Source: Neurospora intermedia
Lineage: Eukaryota; Ascomycota; Sordariomycetes; Sordariales; Sordariaceae
Direction: 5' to 3'
NCBI GenBank assembly: GCA_037102815.1
Contig: BTPP01000006.1
Coordinates: 124,001-188,000, forward strand
Length of the DNA: 64,000 bases
The notes below the pieces were generated by a model. The model did not search any database. It was not told the DNA's origin and saw only the letters and a program-made list of their open reading frames with translations. This document shows positions 56,618 to 64,000 of the stretch, piece after piece (the stretch's first letter is position 1; the number at the start of each line of letters is the position of its first letter). Position numbers and translations under genes: made by a program.

Positions 56618-58785
56618 CGCCGGCATGCCGTGGCTCCCGTCATCGAATCGGTCGACAAGCTCTCGGGTCCCGTTCGCCGTTCAACTTTCCCTGTTCCATA
56701 ATAAAGACCGAGGCAACGGCACGCGGGCAAACAATGGTGTATGGACGAAGAATGGCATAATGAACAGAGTACCTCTAGTAGTCACTTCCAGTACTGGAGT
56801 GTCGGGTACTTGCGGTGGACTTCCAGTGGATGGGTGGTGAGCTGGTGCCGCAAAATAGCTGATGGTCGGGGGTCTAGAACACACCAAGAACAAATGGACA
56901 AGCCTTCCAACGCAACTACCTAGGCTGACAGCCACTGAGATGGAGACAGCCAGTCACAGTGGGCGCTGCCACAAGCCACTGCCGGCTTGGCGGTGGGGCC
57001 TCACTCGTGCAAATTGAAAAGTGGCATGATTTTCAGGGCAAATGGGCTCAAAGTCTCTGAAAGCTGCGTCAGAACCCCAGCAGCAAAACGCCAGGGTCTT
57101 GCACCGATTGGCCTCGTTCACTGATCCCCCGTCTCTTCAGCGAATCGACCTTCACAAACCCTACGATCCATTCCCTCGAGGGCCCGGCGTGCCTTGAGCC
57201 ATTGGGAAAAAGTCAGGCCATGTCGACAATCGACCACCTAACTAGGCCAATCGGCTTGCCTGGCCTGCGTTCCAACCTGCAACCGATCCCGATGGTTCCT
57301 TTTTTTTGTTGGTTTTTTTTTCCTGTGTTTGATGCGAGGCGGCGGGCGTTGGGGGATGAGGACCCTTCCTCGGCCTTTCTCTCTTTCAAGACGACGATGA
57401 GAGAGGAAAGGAGGAAGGAGGGAAGGAGGAAGGAAGGAGGAAGAATCGGGATCGAAAAAAGATACTAGAGTACCTTTATGTATCCGTCCACGCTTCTTGC
57501 TTGTGGTTATCGCTTGTAATGTCCTGCACATGGAAGGACCGGTCTGCACTCTGCCTGTAGTGCGAGGTAGGTATGTAATTCCCATCTACCTACATACTAT
57601 GGCGGGGATATTTTGTCTACATACCTCTACCTTAATTCTACCGACGTTGAGGTGCACCAGAGACTGCGACTATATGTCAGGGGAAAAGAAAAGTGAAGGA
57701 ACAAACATTTGGTTATATCGTGTTGTACATGTGGAGTACCTCCGACTTATATGGAGGCACTAGCGTAGTGTATAGAGAGTACTTCTTCAGCTAGCATTTA
57801 GTGGTACGAGGAATGACTGCACCTGCCTCCAGCCAATACCTAGCCAAACAACAAGGAAACGGGACTGGTATCGATTCTTTTCCGTGTTCTGGTAAAGTTT
57901 CAACTTGGGACCATCGGGTCTGACCTAGGTCATAAACACGAAACCTCATTCACCCCAGGCGCTCCAAATGTCTTTTTTCGTTTTCGCTTTTGACCCCCGT
58001 CCTTTTCTCTCTTGTGTCGTCGTCGAGCTGTGCGGTACAGATACCTTGCGGCTAGTTACCTTACACTACCCACGGCAGCAAAGGCGATTTCAGCTGGGCG
58101 CATCCAGTTAGTTGCACTGTTCTCAGCGGCTATCACAGTGGAAGAAAGAAGGCTCAGAGAAGCAATGACCAGGGTCCAGAACTTTGTTATTACTGCAATA
58201 AAGTTTACAACTCAAAAATAATCCCGACCCTTTTCGTTTCGCGCCGTTGGCGACATACAACCGTGATATTTGGAACCAAGAGGTTTCTCATTGCTCAATC
58301 CCACTCCATTCTTGCATTGCATCCGACAAATCTCGAGCAATCTGGAGCCGAGTCCCATCCTGTTCGCCGCCTGCGACCTTAGGTAGCTCCTGCACCACCT
58401 TACCTCTATGTTACCGTACCTTAACATATATGACATACATGACATAGCCGACATACCTGACATAACGTACCCGGCTGTAATAGTCAAGAGGTACCTGACG
58501 TTAACCGACAGCTTCATCAAGGGCCCCCCCTGGAGTCATCCCACGATTCGTTTCCACCCCTTCTTTGCGTCCACATCTCACATCTATCATCGGTCCCTCC
58601 TTTCCGAGTCGCCGCGGTTGCTACTATCGAATCTGGGCTATCTGGCTGGATCTCTGTTTGTCTCGTCCACATTTTAAACAAGGCATTGTTTCTTGTACCT
58701 TTTTTATCCTTTTTTTTCCTTCCTCTCTTTTTTTTTTCTTTTTGGGGAAGATTTGGAGACACCAACATAAAACACCACCAAACCG

Positions 58786-58808
58786 ACCACCACCACCACC
58801 ACCACCAC
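58786..58808. repeat. Microsatellite (ACC)n
   Basis: Seven to eight ACC units in the region that is probably the bHLH gene leader or promoter. Confidence 0.9.
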
Positions 58809-59921
58809 TTACAACGAACTCTTCAGCTCCAACGCTCGAACCGCGCATTCGCAACGCAACCGCCACCCGTCTGGGAACCTCAAGCGCTCACAAAGCCCTG
58901 CTCCGCGCCGGCACCGCAGTGCTTACCCGCTCCGTTGTCCCACGATAATTTCTCGCGCGACACTCTCGCCATCTTTCAGGTGCCCATCCTAGACCTACCT
59001 ACCCTGGGTTTCTAGTACTAGTAGCTGCCTCGGAGACTTGCTGCCGTTGGTGAACCCTAGTTCTACCTCCTCTAGGCTGGCCAACAGATCTACGCAACTT
59101 TGTACGCCGTGTTCACAGTTTGCGAAACCTCTGGTCTCTTTGGCTTTGCCAATCCCCGGCCGTCTTATCCCGCCTTCCTGCCTCGAATCTGGTGATTTAC
59201 ACCACTGCCCGCGGCTTTTGGTCTCTCGCCCAATTACGCACTCTTCTGCCATCCAACAAGCACAGAGCTTTGCGCCAGTTCGCTACGCCAAACTCCTGAT
59301 TGTCGCGCCATCCGCCTTGAGTGTTCCTCGAATCCCCATCTTCCACTGAGAAAGATATTAGTCGACAGAACGACGATACTGGTTGTGTGGGTTGGAGACA
59401 AAGACAGTTGAAAGAAAAAAAAAACCGACAGGACAGAAAGGAGACACAGGCTCGAGTGTTATCCCTCCGCTAACCACTGCACTGTCTCTGGTGGCATTGC
59501 GTTTCCCAATCCCTCCACGCACCAATCGTCGACTTTTAGTCGAATGAATTGAACGGTTTCCGCCACCCGGAGCTTTTGCTCATCCTTATATCCATGTTGT
59601 CAGGAACAGCAATCAGATCCAGATATTAGCGTATTCCGCGGACCACACAATTCGCGGTTGAAACCAATCCTCCCCGCAAGTCTGGGCTTTGACCAAAAAA
59701 GCCCCCCTCCTTGAGCTTGTCGTAGACATCTGCAGATGATCTACAAGACAAAGCTGGAATCCAGAACCAAACCCTCGCCATCTCACACGTCCTTACTCTT
59801 CTCAGCCACGAGGCTTCCGGTTATTCCGTCGACGGTTTAAGCTTGACCTCCGCGATTTTCATTATCGTCGCCTCGTTCCCGTGTTAGTCCTGATAGCATC
59901 ACGGTATGCTCAGGTAACAAG

Positions 59922-61592
59922 ATGGATCCCAACACGCTCAGACATCTCGAGTACTTCTCAGTACCTAATCATCAGGTAGCACTTTTTACTGTGTCCTTGC
60001 TGTTTTGTCTTGTCTCGCTGCTGACGCTACCCAGACGGTCAATCCTGTTGACCAATCCTACAACTTGGCAGCGTCTTCCTCCACCTCCACGCAGTCGCCA
60101 ACACTATGGGGCACCGCGCCATCACTGGAAGCCAACCATTCTGGCATGAACTCGACGACACCGACGACCATGTCCCTTGACTCTCTCTCACAACCTTCTC
60201 CAGCGACTGCTTTCACCGGCATGTCCTCTCATCCTTCCATGACCCGACGACCGTCCATGTATGGCAGTCATTCCGGAATCCCGTCCTCAAGATCATCCAA
60301 AAACCGGGAAGGCCATGAGAGGAAACGAACAAGGCTGGACTCTGAGCTATCACCGTTCGACGAGCCGGACTATTGGTTGCAGTTCGACAATGACGACAAC
60401 TTTGATGATCTTTCTGAAATCACAGAGCCCTCTCGGCAGGATCACAAAGGAAAAGGAAGAGCCCCGCAGCTATCCCAACAACAGCAGCAACAACAACAAC
60501 GGTAGGTTTAAACCCTTAAACGGCTTGGACCAAGAAAGTTTAGTTCCTAATCGTGTTTCAAGACGTCGGAGCACGGCACACTCTATGGCAACAACGGCCC
60601 CCACTCACCGGAGAACTGCTGGTACGCTAAAATCCGAGGACTACATGGAAGACAGCGCCTTGGATAATGCTCTATCGGAGGATGAGCGGGCGATGTCCCT
60701 GAATCTGGCTGAGCAGCTTTCCAAAATAGATACAGCTCCACCGCAAGAAGTACCGCCGCGTGAAGGCCTCTATTCGACACCCCTTAGCTGGGAGCGCCCA
60801 CAACCTGGTCTCAGAATGGACTCCCTAATAGGACTCAACCAACAAGCCCTGAACGAGGCCGAACAGCGACGACTGATTGCAATTGCCATGAATCCTGGAC
60901 CCAGCATGGGAGGACTCGGCTCCAACATCAACCTCAACTTTGGAGATATGGCAACCGGGTTCAACTCGGGGTTCGGCTCGAGTTATGCAAGTTCCTCGAT
61001 GGGCGGTGGTCAGATGCCGAGGCCTGTATCACCACCGCGGGCGAGCACATCATCCCAGTCACGACCAGCACCATCGAGACCTCCTCATAAACACGGCAGC
61101 ATAAGCGAAAAGTCGAGCGAGAGGATGGGTAGTGGCGACAAGCACAGAAAGATAGAGGAAAAGCACAAGATTGGGGATCGGACGGCGCATAACGATATTG
61201 AGAGGAAATATCGGACAAATCTCAAGGATAAAATTGCCGAGTTGCGGGAGGCGGTCCCTGCGCTTCACACAATATCGGAGGCTGGAGGAGTGGAAGACGA
61301 CGGGTCGCAAAATTCGAGAGCGCCCAAAGTTAGCAAGGTAAGTTTGCCTCCTGACACGCGGTTAGGGTTCGTATAGGGGAGAGACTGATCGTAATCATAG
61401 GGAACGATCCTCACCAAAGCCACGGAATACATACACCAGCTCGAGCGGAGGAACAAGCAAATCACCATGGAGCACCGAGAGCTCTCGCGAAAACTGCAGG
61501 CGTTTGAGCAGCTGCTCAATCACACGGCCGCGACGGCGTACCAGATGCCGGCGTACAGCAGGACTTTGTTCGACCCCAGAGGATTCTGCTAG
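59922..61592 (+). CDS. bHLH transcription factor with SREBP-type basic region, 495 aa, four exons
   Basis: Exons are 59922-59975, 60035-60501, 60563-61337 and 61401-61592. The basic region and helix 1 (about 380-405, RTAHNDIERKYRTNL, KDKIAELREAVP) carry Tyr at residue 390, where most bHLH proteins have Arg and SREBPs have Tyr. A long loop (about 406-433) contains the junction of exons 3 and 4. Helix 2 and a leucine-zipper-like coil follow (TILTKATEYIHQLERR; ...LSRKLQAFEQLLN). The N-terminus is Ser/Thr-rich with a poly-Gln run at the end of exon 2. There is no membrane segment, so it is not cleaved like classical SREBPs and resembles soluble fungal relatives such as SrbB. Targets may be sterol, hypoxia or carbon genes, but that is only inference. 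Confidence 0.9.
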
Positions 61593-62767
61593 AACGTTGG
61601 CTTCAACAAGGCCAGGCGATTTGTGCGACTTTGTATCTTTTTGTCATTTGTTTAGCGGCTAAGCATCGATTGGCTTTGAGGCGTGTTTTTATGACAAGTC
61701 TTATCTATAGGGTTGAACTTGTTTCGACAATCTATGTGTAACTTTTTCAATTTTACGAAGTATTGATTCGAAATCAATCCCACTTCTTAACACGTTTCGT
61801 TATTAGTCATCTGCTCCGCGCGCGCTTGATATGGGGTATCTGAAGGGGCGATAAAAGACAAAATGCAAAGGACTGCGAAAATGGCACGACGAGGAGGGAA
61901 AATGGATTGAGCCGTGGATACTTTGGTCAGTCATCTCCCGTGGGAGATGGGAGATATGCTGGAAGGAAAGGATGAGTGGAATGAAAGGAAAAGATTTCGA
62001 TGATATGAAGGTATTGAGAAAGCTTAAGGGCAATTAAGTTGCGGACGAGACTGGCGTGTGCGGATATTTAAGAAAAAGATTTAAGAGGCGGTTGCGATGC
62101 GTTTAACCTGGTTCGCGGGGTGCGCGAGCTTTATATGACCGATCGGTGTGGGGATTCTAAATAGTTAAACTGATAGCTAAGATCACTTCTCAAAGAACTG
62201 CCTAGCGATGTAAAGGGCCAGTTTGGTGTGAAATGCTTAAAGTGAGGATTGATGCCGATTTTGCAGTATTGAAGAGTCTGTCGAGTGTATGTTCTGCATA
62301 AATAAGGAGGGAGGTTGTCGGAATGGAACTCTTCCCCGAAACTTACCAAGTTGTGAATGGTGACCACCACACCGAGTGACATAATGATGGGGCTCTTTCG
62401 CTTCCGACATTCAATTGGGAGAAGAAGAACTTCCTTGTAGAGTGATTCATATGTGTAGGGTAGGATGGGGATGAATGGCTTACTGTGCTCAATGACCGAA
62501 AACCATCACGGCTTTTGATCTGCATAGATTCTGATATCATACATAAGGAGTCTATAAGTGAAGACTAAACGAGACAGATAGTCCGCGTCTGAAGACTGGA
62601 CACAATCAATAACCCTCAGGCATGGTCTTTGGTCTTAGAGTGGGTGGTTAGTCACATACAATAGAATTCTGATACACGAGTATACACAATAAGTACCTCC
62701 CGCCCATCTATATATATACACAAACGACAACCCATCCATCCCCCCCTCAATAACCGCAGAACTCAAC
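61593..62767. other. Convergent 3' region, bHLH gene and aminopeptidase
   Basis: 1.2 kb, AT-rich; no coding signal. Confidence 0.6.
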
Positions 62768-64000
62768 TTAGTCCCTCAAAGCCTCAATATCCACCACCTC
62801 CTTAACCGCCTCCGTCGTCAAGACCAACGGGCTCTCCACGTCCACCACCACACTATCCTCAATCCGAACCGCCAATCCCCTAAAATGCTCCGGGAACCGC
62901 TCATCGTCTTGCGGCACATAGACCCCCGGCTCAATCGTCACCGCATGTCCCTGCCTCAGCGTCAAACTCCTCGAGTAACCAGGTGTATCATGCACATCCA
63001 ACCCGACATAATGGCCCACATGGTGAGGGAAAAGCACATCCATCCTGCCTCCTCCTGCTGATGAAAGATCGAAACCAAGCAAGGTAAGTTGCTCGCGCAA
63101 ACCGGCTTCAGTGGCGCGATGGATCTGGTCCAGTGACAAGGTGGCGTTCTCGCGACAGAGGGAAACCATCTTGCGCTGCACGGTCAACACGGCTTCGTAC
63201 AGGTCCCGCTGCGGGGCCGAGAACTTGCCGTTGACGGGCCAGGTGCGCGTGATGTCGGTGATGTAGGTGCCGTACTCGCCGCCGGCGTCGACGAGGACCA
63301 TGTCGTCTTGGTTGAGTAGGCGGTTGTTGTGCACGTAGTGGATCATGTTGCCGCGACTGCCGCCGGCAATGACGGGCACGTAGGCGGGGCCCGAGAGGCC
63401 GTGCGAGGTGAAGGCGTAGTTGAGGTAGGCTTCCAAGTCCTTTTCGGACGACCAGGCGCGGCGCATGGCGGAGGTGAGGGCGCGCCCGGAGACGCGGCCG
63501 GCGTGGCGCATGTTGGAGATCTCGGCGGGGGATTTGATGGCGCGCAAGGAGTGGACGAGCCCGGCGAGAGGAGCCGGGGAGAGGTGCAGGTGCGAGAGGA
63601 GGGTGGTGACGAGTTGGCCGGTGACGGGGGTGGAGGGCGTGATGTCCGTGTAGACCTTGCCGGCGCCGCGCAGGATGGGTGGTAGCAAGGTCTCAACCTT
63701 GGCGATGTCCCCTGTGAAATCAGCGTTGAAGACATCCTCGGCTGCTTGTAGGCCGGACCAGGGGCCGGACCATTGCTCGGCGCGCGGGTCTTTGGGCCGG
63801 CAGAAGAGGTGGAAGACGTAGTCGCCTGGTTTGGGACCGGTCTTTTGGATGATGGCCAGCGAGTCGGGCTCGGAGAAGCCGGTGAGATACAGAAAGTTGG
63901 AGTCCTGCCGGAAGGGGAAGAAAACGGCGCCGGAGCGGTATTTGAGTTCCGAGGAGGCGAGAATGGCAATGCCGTTTTCGGGAAGCGCGAAGGCGAGCTT
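62768..64000 (-). CDS. Partial Xaa-Pro aminopeptidase, Icp55-like (M24B)
   Basis: The frame is open from the right edge, so the N-terminus lies outside the window; 410 residues are visible. The N-terminal creatinase-like domain shows FRQDSNFLYLTGFSEPDS. The M24 catalytic domain has the metal ligands in order: VDAGGEYGTYITDITRTWP (two Asp), FPHHVGHYVGLDVHD (His), TIEPGVYVP (Glu) and AVRIEDSVVV (Glu). QDSNFLYLTG and the close spacing match the mitochondrial Icp55 / XPNPEP3 branch, which trims one residue from imported proteins after the matrix protease. All catalytic positions are intact. No intron is seen in the visible part. Confidence 0.92.
   Translation of the reverse strand, partial: KLAFALPENGIAILASSELKYRSGAVFFPFRQDSNFLYLTGFSEPDSLAIIQKTGPKPGDYVFHLFCRPKDPRAEQWSGPWSGLQAAEDVFNADFTGDIAKVETLLPPILRGAGKVYTDITPSTPVTGQLVTTLLSHLHLSPAPLAGLVHSLRAIKSPAEISNMRHAGRVSGRALTSAMRRAWSSEKDLEAYLNYAFTSHGLSGPAYVPVIAGGSRGNMIHYVHNNRLLNQDDMVLVDAGGEYGTYITDITRTWPVNGKFSAPQRDLYEAVLTVQRKMVSLCRENATLSLDQIHRATEAGLREQLTLLGFDLSSAGGGRMDVLFPHHVGHYVGLDVHDTPGYSRSLTLRQGHAVTIEPGVYVPQDDERFPEHFRGLAVRIEDSVVVDVESPLVLTTEAVKEVVDIEALRD

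Larger units (their letters stand above)
55319..59921. other. Divergent intergenic region, atg12 and bHLH gene
   Basis: 4.6 kb. It holds GT-rich (56584-56617) and purine-rich (57400-57450) repeats and an ACC repeat (58786-58808). The right 1.4 kb is CT-rich and looks like a long leader of the bHLH gene. Frames here lack coding signals. Confidence 0.6.

Noticed and set aside
1-64000. 5S rRNA or tRNA genes, which are dispersed in Neurospora genomes
   Set aside because: I looked by eye for the 5S start and internal promoter sequences and for tRNA T-loops and found no convincing match; a covariance-model search would be decisive.
1-64000. A secondary-metabolite cluster around velC and the P450
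   Set aside because: No polyketide, peptide or terpene synthase, transporter or pathway regulator lies next to the P450.

Overview
This is a window of nuclear DNA from a filamentous ascomycete, most likely Neurospora or a close relative such as Sordaria. The evidence is short introns (about 50-280 nt) with GTAAGT/GTATGT-like donors, CTAAC/CTGAC branch sites and CAG/TAG acceptors, strongly C-ending codons in exons, CA/CT-rich 5' leaders, and a typical Pezizomycotina gene set (velvet factor, AA9 LPMO, YTH protein, Artemis-type nuclease). There are no operons. I found no rRNA or tRNA, no CRISPR array and no recognisable transposon. The species call is an inference.

Left part (1-16 kb): a candidate 43-residue two-exon gene (181-404); a large uncharacterised Ser/Pro-rich protein (minus); the v-SNARE Vti1 (plus); the GPI-anchor mannosyltransferase Gpi18 (plus); the splicing factor Saf4/CCDC130 (minus); and a small hypothetical gene near 15.8 kb. 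From 16.06 to 29.09 kb lies about 13 kb with simple repeats but no gene I can support.

Middle (29-49 kb): a VelC-type velvet regulator; a secreted GH43-like glycosidase; an Artemis/SNM1-type DNA repair nuclease (6 exons) that shares a 574-bp divergent promoter with a cytochrome P450; a YTH-domain m6A-reader candidate; a secreted AA9 lytic polysaccharide monooxygenase; and a secreted pectin methylesterase. Three plant cell-wall enzymes thus lie within 17 kb, but they are separated by housekeeping genes and do not form an obvious cluster.

Right part (49-64 kb): the ubiquitin-conjugating enzyme Ubc8/UBE2H (minus); ketopantoate hydroxymethyltransferase (panB; plus); the autophagy modifier Atg12 (minus, tail-to-tail with panB); a bHLH transcription factor with an SREBP-type basic region (plus); and a partial Icp55-like aminopeptidase that runs off the right edge.

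The most striking observation is in ubc8. The only gene model I found that restores the conserved Ubc8 N-terminus needs an 11-nt micro-exon and, two exons later, a single-nucleotide exon (base 50474) that supplies the middle T of a conserved ATG codon. Consensus splice sites flank it, and skipping it would give a premature stop within six codons.
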